From Crocinitomicaceae bacterium (GTDB taxonomy: Bacteria > Bacteroidota > Bacteroidia > Flavobacteriales_D > Crocinitomicaceae): a DNA stretch of 7,744 nt. The notes below the pieces were generated by a model that saw only the letters and a program-made list of their open reading frames with translations, had not been told where the DNA came from and ran no database searches. Location of the stretch: assembly GCA_023264075.1 (NCBI GenBank), contig JALQTG010000023.1:1-7744 (forward strand), read 5' to 3'. A program made the translations under genes and the position numbers. This document shows positions 1 to 6,446 of the stretch, piece after piece (within the stretch, counting starts at the first letter, position 1; each line of letters opens with the position of its first letter).

Positions 1-553
1 ACGGGTGGTTTGGAAAAACCGATTTGGTAACAGCGTTTGACGCCATGCTATTGGGGTCCGTTTTCGCCGATAACAACCCTGATTCTGTTTGCTTCTTTAC
101 GCGGTCAAACTCCTCCTGAGGGAAGTTGGCGTTGTGCAAAACATCCAACATCAAGTCTAATCCTTTGTCCATGTGCTTAGTGAGACAAGACATGAAGATG
201 CTGTTGCTTCCTGCTGCAAGCGTAGCGCCAATAAAGTCTTTTTCGTTATCAATTTGGTCCTTCGAACGGTTGGTGGTTCCACCCAATACGAGTTCCCCAA
301 CAAGATCAGATAAGCCGGCTTTTTCTCCTTCTAATGCAGGGTCAGATGTAAAAACGAGGTTAAACGAAACTTTTGGTTGACGGTGATTACTAGAGAGAAT
401 AACCTTCAAACCATTGTCTAGCTCAAACACTTCAGGTTCTGCAATGTTAATTTCTGGAGCCGCTCCTGGTTTTGGTGCATTAGATCTGTCCAGCTGCCCA
501 AAAGCACTTATGGCAGAAAACGCAACCGTTACGATAATGATATATTTGTTCAT
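1..553 (-). CDS. M16 family peptidase-like protein, non-catalytic partner, partial (3' end off the window)
   Basis: The reading frame opens with ATG at 553 and stays open to the left edge, giving 184 N-terminal residues. Residues 1-19 look like a signal peptide (MNKY, then a hydrophobic stretch ending SAFG before Gln20), so the protein is probably exported to the periplasm. From about residue 41 it follows the M16 N-terminal domain (FELDNGLKVIL, then SFNLVFTSDPALEGEKAGL). Where active M16 enzymes carry HxxEH, this one has DLVGE at 83-87: both histidines and the catalytic glutamate are gone, so it should not bind zinc or cleave by itself. In the family such proteins pair with an active subunit, and the gene just upstream (663-2138) encodes one. 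The gap between them is 109 bases with no convincing promoter, so cotranscription is likely. The family call is firm; the partner role is inferred. The C-terminal half cannot be judged. Confidence 0.88.
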   Translation of the reverse strand, partial: MNKYIIIVTVAFSAISAFGQLDRSNAPKPGAAPEINIAEPEVFELDNGLKVILSSNHRQPKVSFNLVFTSDPALEGEKAGLSDLVGELVLGGTTNRSKDQIDNEKDFIGATLAAGSNSIFMSCLTKHMDKGLDLMLDVLHNANFPQEEFDRVKKQTESGLLSAKTDPNSMASNAVTKSVFPNHP

Positions 554-662
554 ATGTCTTTATTTTTGTATTTAATTGTCATATGTAATCGCCATATTAC
601 GATCATCTCTGTTGATGTAAATTTCGCAATGGCTTATTTCATAATTTTAAATTTGTTGGTAA

Positions 663-2138
663 TTATTCAGCTGACTCCTTTGGAAGATAGTGTAAAATCA
701 CACGGGCATCTTTTTTCAAATATTTTTTCGCGACAGCCATTAAATCTTCGCGCGTAATGTTTTCATACATTTTCAATTGGTCATTGATCAGGTTTGCATC
801 ACCGTAATATACATGATTGTTCGCTAAACTTTCTGCAATACCTGCTACCGAACTATTGGATGAATAGAAGTTGTTTTCAAATTGATTTTTTACTTTTTGG
901 AATTCTTCCTCAGTAACAAGTTCTGTTTGTACACGCATGATTTCCTCATCGAGCGCATTTTGAAGCTCTTCAACTGTCACATCTTTAGAAGCGATACCCG
1001 CTACTAAAGCCATTCCAGGATCTTCTAACGGGAAATTGAAGGAGAAAGCGGCTACAGCCAACTCTTTCTTTTCAACGATATTCTTGTTCATACGTGAGCT
1101 GCTTCCACCGGCCAATACAGAGTTTAACATTTCGAGCGCATAAGCATCTTTCGTATTTTGGGCAGGAGAGTGGTATGCCATAAACACACCTGGCAATTGA
1201 ATATTGTCATAAATCACGTCAACCGTTTCTTTTTGCAAAGCAGGTTCTTTTGCAGTTGGACGTGGAATAATAGTAGGAGTGTTTTCATATTTCTTAATCG
1301 CTGCTTTTCCTTCCTTTGAGGTGGTTGCGAAGAAATTTTCTTGATTAAAGACGCTTTTAGAAATTTCGTATTTCGTCTGGAAAGCTGCTTCATCCATCAT
1401 AACAAAATCACGGTAAAGATTGATCGCTTGTCCTTTTGGGATGGATGCAAAATACTTGTTGATCAGCGCTTTTGCCTCTTTAATATCGATATCTCCGGCA
1501 ATAGAAAGTGTAGCATTCGCAGGCACATAAAATGTTTGGTAAAAATTCACATAATCTTCTTCCTGTGCAGCATCTAGATGCTCCATGCTTCCAATTGGAA
1601 CCCAATTATAGGGGTGTTCTTTGTAGAGACGCTTAAATGCTTCTTCCATAAAGGTCCCGTAAGGTTGATTATCCACTCGTTGGCGCTTTTCTTCTTTTAC
1701 AACTTCACGTTGCGTTTCGATACCAATGTTTTCTACTTTCGCATGCAATAGTCGTTCTGACTCCAACCATAATCCTAGTTCTAGATTGTTAGAAGTAAAG
1801 ATTTCGTAGTAGAATGTGCGGTCTTGCGAAGTGTTAGCGTTTAAGGTTCCACCATTGCTTTCAACATACTCATCGAATTCTCCACGTTCAATGTTTTGAG
1901 AACCTTCAAATAATAGGTGCTCAAAGAAATGTGCAAAACCAGTTCTGTCTGCTTGCTCATTTTTGGAGCCAACGTGATACAAAATGGTAACTGCTACAAT
2001 AGGAGTCGTTTTGTCCTCATGTAAAATAACGTGCAGGCCATTATCTAGTGTGAATTCTTCAAACTCAATCTTTTGTGTTTGTCCGAATACACTTAACATC
2101 ATAACGGAAATCATTCCGGTAAGAAAATAGTTGTTCAT
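663..2138 (-). CDS. M16 family zinc metallopeptidase (pitrilysin-like), catalytic, exported
   Basis: The product is 491 residues. Residues 1-19 form a likely signal peptide (hydrophobic core, SVFG before Gln20), so it probably acts in the periplasm or cell envelope. The M16 N-terminal domain starts near residue 25 (FTLDNGLHVIL). The inverted zinc motif HFFEH lies at 70-74, with H70 and H74 as ligands and E73 as catalytic base; the third ligand is probably E150 in the helix REVVKEEKRQ. The C-terminal M16 domain follows from about residue 305 (YDNIQLPGVFMAYHSP). Members I know of this type are usually about 440 residues. The extra length appears to be an insertion at roughly 240-290, between SIPKG and IPRPT. 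ATG at 2138 is chosen because it opens the signal peptide directly. Such enzymes degrade peptides or trim exported proteins; the substrate here is unknown. The following gene on this strand encodes an inactive M16 homologue, its probable partner. Confidence 0.93.
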   Translation of the reverse strand: MNNYFLTGMISVMMLSVFGQTQKIEFEEFTLDNGLHVILHEDKTTPIVAVTILYHVGSKNEQADRTGFAHFFEHLLFEGSQNIERGEFDEYVESNGGTLNANTSQDRTFYYEIFTSNNLELGLWLESERLLHAKVENIGIETQREVVKEEKRQRVDNQPYGTFMEEAFKRLYKEHPYNWVPIGSMEHLDAAQEEDYVNFYQTFYVPANATLSIAGDIDIKEAKALINKYFASIPKGQAINLYRDFVMMDEAAFQTKYEISKSVFNQENFFATTSKEGKAAIKKYENTPTIIPRPTAKEPALQKETVDVIYDNIQLPGVFMAYHSPAQNTKDAYALEMLNSVLAGGSSSRMNKNIVEKKELAVAAFSFNFPLEDPGMALVAGIASKDVTVEELQNALDEEIMRVQTELVTEEEFQKVKNQFENNFYSSNSSVAGIAESLANNHVYYGDANLINDQLKMYENITREDLMAVAKKYLKKDARVILHYLPKESAE

Positions 2139-2160
2139 GTGTTCATTTTTAAATCAACCT

Positions 2161-2192
2161 CAAAGAAACACAACTTCTCTCGAAATTCCCAA
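2161..2192 (-). promoter_or_regulatory. Candidate Bacteroidota promoter for the M16 gene pair
   Basis: Read on the minus strand, TTG (2192-2190) is followed after 21 bases by TTTCTTTG (2168-2161), which matches the Bacteroidota -7 consensus TAnnTTTG except at its second base. It ends 22 bases before the ATG at 2138. The spacing fits the family rule of roughly 17-23 bases, but the motif is short and imperfect and the region is AT-rich, so this is only a candidate. Confidence 0.3.
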
Positions 2193-2233
2193 GAAAAAAT
2201 GATAATTGGTCAAAAAGAGGGAGAACGGGGCGG

Positions 2234-2331
2234 ATCAAGGTTTAATGTTCGAGGTTTTGGACTTCCTCCATTGCAGGTTAAAGGTTTTATGCACAACTCG
2301 GAACTTGCAACCTGCCAAAACTTTCCCGAAC
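2234..2331. repeat. Imperfect extended inverted repeat with heptad-spaced AGGTT/AAC units
   Basis: Three collinear stem segments face each other: 2247-2251 (GTTCG) with 2327-2331 (CGAAC), 2254-2260 (GTTTTGG) with 2315-2321 (CCAAAAC), and 2274-2279 (CAGGTT) with 2309-2314 (AACCTG). The left arm has GTT at 2240, 2247, 2254, 2277 and 2284, spaced 7, 7, 23 and 7. The right arm has AAC ending at 2297, 2304, 2311, 2321 and 2331, spaced 7, 7, 10 and 10. The element fills much of the divergent gap and lies directly before the candidate radC promoter. It has no U-tract on either side, so it does not look like a plain terminator. A dispersed intergenic repeat family is possible but cannot be tested in one window. 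Confidence 0.55.
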
Positions 2332-2339
2332 TAGATTTA

Positions 2340-2370
2340 TTTGTCGATTTCAACTTTTTCGCTAACTTTT
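2340..2370 (+). promoter_or_regulatory. radC: Candidate Bacteroidota promoter for radC
   Basis: TTTG at 2340-2343 is followed after 19 bases by TAACTTTT at 2363-2370, matching the Bacteroidota pattern TTG-N19-TAnnTTTG except for the last G. Transcription would begin near 2375, leaving a leader of under 20 bases before the ATG at 2393. It sits just downstream of the inverted repeat. This is the best promoter match in the window but still unproven. Confidence 0.42.
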
Positions 2371-2392
2371 AGTAATAATCAAACCTAAATCA

Positions 2393-3085
2393 ATGAATTC
2401 GTGCTATTTAACGATTAAAAGTTGGGCGGAAGATGATCGTCCACGAGAGAAGATGATACTGAAAGGAAAAAGTGTGTTATCGGATGCAGAACTAATAGCA
2501 ATTATACTTGGCTCAGGAACACGCACTAAATCTGCCGTAGATCTTGCACAAGAGATTTTAATGTCTGTCGATAATGATTTGTACCGCCTTGGTCAATTGA
2601 ATTTAACGGAGTTGAAAAAATTTTCTGGCGTAGGAGATGCCAAAGCAGTTAGTCTAGCTGCTGCACTTGAGTTAGGGAGAAGGAGGCGTGAAGTTGATGT
2701 TCGAAAAATCGAAAAAGTTACTGGAAGTAAGGATGTTTATGAATTTGTGCGTCGTGATTTTGAGGATCTGATACACGAGGAATTTAGAGTTCTAGGTTTA
2801 AAGCGGTCGAATGAAATCATACGCAGTGAACTTGTGTCGCGCGGAGGAATGACCGGCACAATTGCTGATGGAAAGGTAATTTTTAAGGCTTTACTGGATA
2901 TGAAAGCGGTTGCTTGTATTTTGATTCACAACCATCCTTCTGGAAATTTAAAGCCCAGCGGAGTAGATGTATCATTGACCAAAAAACTCAGTGAATTCGG
3001 TCGAATGATTGACTTACAGGTGTTAGACCACCTCATTGTTACAGATCATGGATATTACAGTTTTGCGGATAACAGCTTAATCTAA
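2393..3085 (+). CDS. radC: RadC family JAMM/MPN-domain protein (UPF0758)
   Basis: The 230-residue product is full length for RadC. It begins with the family's conserved opening (IKSWAEDDRPREKM, residues 8-21). Residues about 30-100 form the helical N-terminal part, with a helix-hairpin-helix-like segment (LKKFSGVGDAKAVSLAAALELG). The JAMM metalloprotease-fold domain occupies about 108-230: E129 or E130 before FRVL is the likely catalytic glutamate, and the metal motif HNHPSG (179-184) is followed by PS (188-189) and D192. DHLIV follows at 212-216. The motif is complete, so a metal-dependent hydrolase site should form, but no RadC activity is firmly established; the DNA-repair name comes from an E. 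coli allele later reassigned to recG. The ATG at 2393 gives the normal N-terminus. It is the only gene of its transcript here, with a candidate promoter at 2340-2370, and its last 9 bases overlap the end of convergent tsaE. Confidence 0.95.
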   Translation: MNSCYLTIKSWAEDDRPREKMILKGKSVLSDAELIAIILGSGTRTKSAVDLAQEILMSVDNDLYRLGQLNLTELKKFSGVGDAKAVSLAAALELGRRRREVDVRKIEKVTGSKDVYEFVRRDFEDLIHEEFRVLGLKRSNEIIRSELVSRGGMTGTIADGKVIFKALLDMKAVACILIHNHPSGNLKPSGVDVSLTKKLSEFGRMIDLQVLDHLIVTDHGYYSFADNSLI

Positions 3086-3499
3086 TCCGTCAATGCGAAT
3101 GATTCTATTGTCGTTTTGTGCTATTTTGAATTCAATCCATAAGGTATCATTTCCTAATAATGCTTTGATGACTTCGGGCCATTCAATGATGCATATGCCA
3201 GTGCTGTATAGGTATTCTTCAATGCCAATATTGAAGGCGTCTTCCAGTGTTTCTAAACGATAGAGGTCGAAGTGGTAAAAAGGACTATAAAGCGAACTTT
3301 CATATTCGTTGACGTAGCCATAGGTGGGGGAGCTTACTTCGTCTTGAACTCCCATCTCTTTTGCTAAGTAGCGAATGAAGGTTGTTTTTCCAGCACCCAT
3401 TTGACCTTTTATGGCAATAACTTTTCGCTCACCTAGGAGTTTTACAACTTCGGCTGCGATGGATGTTAAGTCAGAATCTTGGCGTGCAATAAGTTCCAT
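3077..3499 (-). CDS. tsaE: tRNA t6A37 biosynthesis ATPase TsaE
   Basis: The 140-residue product has the normal TsaE length and motifs. The Walker A loop GQMGAGKTT lies at 32-40 with K38 and T39 contacting nucleotide. SSPTYGYVNEY (56-66) is the family's switch-like SPT segment, HFDLYRL is at 76-82 and EWPE at 106-109. TsaE is the ATPase that works with TsaB and TsaD in the cytoplasm to put threonylcarbamoyl on A37 of ANN-decoding tRNAs; it is thought to reset the complex between cycles. TsaB and TsaD are not in the window. The ATG at 3499 shares one base with the porX stop (TAATG on the minus strand), so translation is probably coupled to porX and no separate promoter is expected. Its stop overlaps the end of convergent radC. 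Confidence 0.95.
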   Translation of the reverse strand: MELIARQDSDLTSIAAEVVKLLGERKVIAIKGQMGAGKTTFIRYLAKEMGVQDEVSSPTYGYVNEYESSLYSPFYHFDLYRLETLEDAFNIGIEEYLYSTGICIIEWPEVIKALLGNDTLWIEFKIAQNDNRIIRIDGLD

Positions 3500-5046
3500 T
3501 ACTTTGATTTGGGTGTCATTTCTACGTAAGGAATAAGCATCTCCTCCATTGAGATACCTCCATGTTGGAAAGTATCCTTATAGTGTTTAAGGAAATGATT
3601 GAAGTTGTTGGGGTACACAAAAAAACCGTCCGTTTTGCAAAAAACATATTCACCGGATAAGTTCTCTTTTGGTAAAAAAGCATCATCTGGATTTTTAATA
3701 CGAAAAACTTCTTTTTCATTATAGTCCAGGTTTTTCCCTGTTTTATACCGTAGGTTGGTATTTGTGTCTTTTGGTCCAACAATTTTGATAGCTTCGTTTA
3801 CTTTAACTGTTCCGTGATCAGTAGTGATGACTACTTTTATTCCGGCTTTCGCAATATTTTTAAAGATATCTAATAGTGGGGAGTGTTCAAACCAACTCTC
3901 CGTTAAGGAGCGATAAGCTGCTTCATCGTCGGCTAGTTCTTTAATCACTTTCATTTCTGTGCGTGCATGTGAAAGCATGTCAACGAAGTTGTACACAATT
4001 ACGTTAAGGTCATTATTCAGGATTTGACTGAATTGATCATTGAGTTTCTTGCCGGCATCAATATTGGTGATTTTATGGTAACTCATTTTAATGTTCTTGC
4101 CTAAGCGCTTTAGATTTTCCGTAAGCAATTCTTTCTCATACATGTTCTTACCTCCGTCTTCACTTTCTGAGGACCAGTAATTTGGGTATTTTTTCGCGAT
4201 TTCAGAGGGTAGAAGGCCAGAGAATAAGGCGTTTCTAGCGTAATGCGTAGCTGTTGGTAAAATGGAGTAGGCAATTTCTTCTTTGTCGAAGTTGAAGTAG
4301 TTCGATAGGGTAGGGCGCAATACTTGCCATTGGTCGTATCTCAAGTTGTCGATTACTATCAAAAAAACGGGTTCCTTCAATAGTGGATTGATCTTGTTTT
4401 TGAAAAGGGTATGGATCAATTGTGGAGCGTCTTCTGTTCCGTTGAGCCAGTCGCAATAGTTGTCTTCGATAAATCTACAAAACTGCTGATTGGCTTCTTT
4501 CTTTTGCATTTCTAAGACTTCTTTCATGCCCTGGTCTTCGATAGATTGGAATTGGATGTCCCAATACGTGAGTCGTTTGAACAACGATGCCCATTCTTCG
4601 GCGTCGAGACGTTGATTGAGCTCCATCGCTATTTGCCGAAATTCTTGTTGGTATGAGCTATTGGTTTTGTTAGAGACCAATTTGCTGTGGTCCAAATTCT
4701 TTTTTATGCTCAGGAGGATTTGGTTGGGATTCACCGGTTTGATCAAGTAGTCTGCAATTTTTCCACCTATCGCCTCTTCCATGATGCTCTCTTCCTCACT
4801 TTTGGTAATCATAACAATCGGAACCATTGGTCGAATTTCCTTGATTTTTGTTAATGCATCAAGTCCCGAAATTCCTGGCATATTTTCGTCTAGGAAAACA
4901 ATGTCAAACAATTGCTCACGGCATTTATCGACAGCCTCTCCACCATTATTTACGGTTTCTACTGAATAGCCTTTCTGTTCAAGAAAAAGAATATGAGGTT
5001 TTAATAAATCGATTTCGTCGTCTGCCCAGAGTATTTTCGCTTGCAT
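3499..5046 (-). CDS. porX: PorX-type response regulator with PglZ (alkaline phosphatase superfamily) domain
   Basis: The product is 515 residues from ATG at 5046. The frame stays open to an ATG at 5118, but that would add 24 non-conserved residues and run into the divergent gene, whereas MQAKILWADDE is the usual receiver start. The receiver domain spans 1-120: acidic D9, D10 and E11, phosphoacceptor D53 (FLDENMPG), T81 and K103. A helical linker covers about 130-215. The PglZ domain (about 225-510) has all expected metal and nucleophile positions of the alkaline phosphatase superfamily: D233, T267 (in LPTATHYAR; T265 is nearby), D356 and H360 (VDMLSHAR), D410 and H411 (TTDHG) and H495 (QHGG). 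PorX is known as the response regulator controlling the type IX secretion system with the kinase PorY, and its PglZ domain has been reported to be a zinc phosphodiesterase acting on oligonucleotides. PorY is not in the window. It probably forms one transcript with tsaE. Confidence 0.93.
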   Translation of the reverse strand: MQAKILWADDEIDLLKPHILFLEQKGYSVETVNNGGEAVDKCREQLFDIVFLDENMPGISGLDALTKIKEIRPMVPIVMITKSEEESIMEEAIGGKIADYLIKPVNPNQILLSIKKNLDHSKLVSNKTNSSYQQEFRQIAMELNQRLDAEEWASLFKRLTYWDIQFQSIEDQGMKEVLEMQKKEANQQFCRFIEDNYCDWLNGTEDAPQLIHTLFKNKINPLLKEPVFLIVIDNLRYDQWQVLRPTLSNYFNFDKEEIAYSILPTATHYARNALFSGLLPSEIAKKYPNYWSSESEDGGKNMYEKELLTENLKRLGKNIKMSYHKITNIDAGKKLNDQFSQILNNDLNVIVYNFVDMLSHARTEMKVIKELADDEAAYRSLTESWFEHSPLLDIFKNIAKAGIKVVITTDHGTVKVNEAIKIVGPKDTNTNLRYKTGKNLDYNEKEVFRIKNPDDAFLPKENLSGEYVFCKTDGFFVYPNNFNHFLKHYKDTFQHGGISMEEMLIPYVEMTPKSK

Positions 5047-5068
5047 TGCTTGATTATTTATATTTTTA

Positions 5069-5102
5069 CAAAAGTTTTTAAAAGTAATTGAATTGCGTCC
5101 AA
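5069..5102 (-). promoter_or_regulatory. porX: Candidate Bacteroidota promoter for porX-tsaE
   Basis: On the minus strand TTG (5102-5100) is followed after 23 bases by AACTTTTG (5076-5069), matching TAnnTTTG except at its first base; a start near 5063 would leave a leader of about 17 bases before the ATG at 5046. An overlapping alternative is a TTG slightly further upstream with N20 before TACTTTTA. Either placement puts part of the porX promoter inside the first codons of the divergent HD gene. Confidence 0.3.
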
Positions 5103-6337
5103 ATATCAACAATAACAATAAAAAGAAAATAATTAACGATCCGGTTTACGGTTTTATTTCTTTGCCGAACGATATTATTTTTGATATCATCGAACATCCG
5201 TACTATCAGCGGTTGAGAAGGATAAAGCAATTAGGGATGTCTCACCTGGTGTATCCGGGGGCGCTGCACACCCGTTTTCATCATGCCATTGGCGCGACTC
5301 ACTTAATGTCCAAGGCGATACAAGTAATTCGCAGAAAAGGGCACGAAATCACTCCTGAGGAAGAGACGGCTGCTCTTGTGGCAATTCTATTGCATGATAT
5401 AGGGCATGGCCCTTTCAGTCACACCTTGGAACATGATATCGTGAGTGGAGTAAGTCATGAGCAAATCTCGTCTTTTTTTATGCAGCGCTTAGCCAATGAT
5501 TTAAGTCACGAGATTGATTTGGCGATTCGTATTTTTGAGAATGACTACCCTAAAACCTTTTTGCATCAGCTTGTATCTGGTCAATTGGATATGGATCGCA
5601 TGGATTATTTGAATCGGGATAGTTTTTACACGGGAGTGTCAGAGGGTGTGATTGGTTCCGACCGAATAATTGAAATGCTGAACGTCAAGGATAACAAATT
5701 GGTAGTAGAAGAAAAGGGCGTTTATTCAATTGAAAAGTTCCTCGTTGCGCGTCGCTTGATGTACTGGCAAGTGTATTTACATAAGACGGTTGTTTCATCC
5801 GAAGTAATGCTCACGTTTATTTTGAAGCGTGCCAAAGAGTTAACTCAAGGGGGCGATGATTTGTTTTCAAGTCCGCCGTTCCGATTATTTCTTGAAAACA
5901 ACTTCGACTTAAGTGATTTTGAGAAAAATCCAGAGATTTTAAATCAATTTGCCTTGTTGGATGATAACGACATTATGGGCGCGGTGAAAGTCTGGCAGTT
6001 TCATTCGGACAAGGTGCTCTCCTTGTTATGCAGTTGGTTGGTCAATCGTAAATTATTTAAAATTGAAATTGCGAAAACACCTTTTTCGTCCGATCGATTA
6101 ACCTATGAACGCGATTTAGCAAAAGAAACTTATGGATTGACGGATGAAGAGGTGAACTACTTTATTTATACGGACCACTTAACGAATAATGCATACAATG
6201 AAAAGCACGAGAACATCAACTTGTTGCTGAAATCAGGGGAAGTGATTGATGTAAGTAAGGCCGCAGATAATTTAAATATTTCAGCGCTTTCTACTCCAGT
6301 TGAGAAGTTCTACCTGTGCTACCCTGTCCATAAATAA
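5093..6337 (+). CDS. HD-domain phosphohydrolase (SAMHD1/dNTPase-like, COG1078 type)
   Basis: The product is 414 residues. The metal-binding HD set is complete: H64 (RFHHAIG, 61-67), H101 and D102 (HDIGHGPFSH, 101-110), and D168 with R169 and Y172 in QLDMDRMDYL (164-173), which correspond by pattern to H167, H206/D207, D311, K312 and Y315 of SAMHD1. The N-terminus INDPVYGFISLP and HPYYQRLRRIKQLG are typical of this bacterial group. The enzyme is expected to be cytoplasmic and to hydrolyse nucleoside phosphates; a dNTP triphosphohydrolase activity is plausible, but the substrate is unproven. The start is uncertain: no in-frame ATG lies between the upstream stop at 5051 and the conserved region, and TTG at 5093 is the only standard start, giving MRPNINNNNKKK before the conserved domain. 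It is divergent from porX (46-base gap) and followed by lpxD on the same strand after 109 bases. Confidence 0.88.
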   Translation: MRPNINNNNKKKIINDPVYGFISLPNDIIFDIIEHPYYQRLRRIKQLGMSHLVYPGALHTRFHHAIGATHLMSKAIQVIRRKGHEITPEEETAALVAILLHDIGHGPFSHTLEHDIVSGVSHEQISSFFMQRLANDLSHEIDLAIRIFENDYPKTFLHQLVSGQLDMDRMDYLNRDSFYTGVSEGVIGSDRIIEMLNVKDNKLVVEEKGVYSIEKFLVARRLMYWQVYLHKTVVSSEVMLTFILKRAKELTQGGDDLFSSPPFRLFLENNFDLSDFEKNPEILNQFALLDDNDIMGAVKVWQFHSDKVLSLLCSWLVNRKLFKIEIAKTPFSSDRLTYERDLAKETYGLTDEEVNYFIYTDHLTNNAYNEKHENINLLLKSGEVIDVSKAADNLNISALSTPVEKFYLCYPVHK

Positions 6338-6342
6338 ATCCA

Positions 6343-6378
6343 GGATTCCCGAAAACAAGCACTATTGCTCGTTAATCC
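6343..6378 (+). other. Imperfect stem-loop between the HD gene and lpxD
   Basis: GGATT (6343-6347) pairs with AATCC (6374-6378), and inside it ACAAGCA (6355-6361) pairs with TGCTCGT (6366-6372) with one mismatch around a CTAT loop. It begins 5 bases after the HD stop codon, where a terminator or processing hairpin would lie, but no T-run follows, so it is not a convincing intrinsic terminator. Read-through into lpxD remains possible. Confidence 0.3.
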
Positions 6379-6446
6379 ATGATTCGATGTTAAAAAAAGA
6401 ATTTTGTAATAGAATAGTTTAGGACTTGTTTTTATATTTTTGAAGA

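Noticed and set aside
126..380. Plus-strand open frame of 84 codons inside the second M16 gene
   Set aside because: It is antisense to a clear M16 domain frame and shows no domain or start context of its own.
551..585. Two CATATG sites 29 bases apart around the start of the second M16 gene
   Set aside because: A six-base palindrome twice in AT-rich sequence is expected by chance, and no longer repeat surrounds it.
583..601. Small hairpin GTAAT/ATTAC between the two M16 genes
   Set aside because: Only 5 base pairs in AT-rich DNA and no T-run; it is too weak to call a terminator or regulatory structure.
2139..2372. Open frame of 77 codons on the plus strand in the divergent gap before radC
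   Set aside because: It covers the inverted repeat and the candidate promoters, has no recognisable domain and no credible start signal; the composition is that of repeat DNA, not of a gene.
3499..5046. Possible phage-defence (BREX) role because of the PglZ domain
   Set aside because: The PglZ domain is fused to a response-regulator receiver as in PorX, and no BREX genes (methylase, BrxC, Lon-like) lie nearby.
5047..5118. Upstream extension of porX to an ATG at 5118
   Set aside because: The extra 24 residues are not part of a receiver domain and would overlap the divergent HD gene; the internal ATG at 5046 gives the usual receiver N-terminus.
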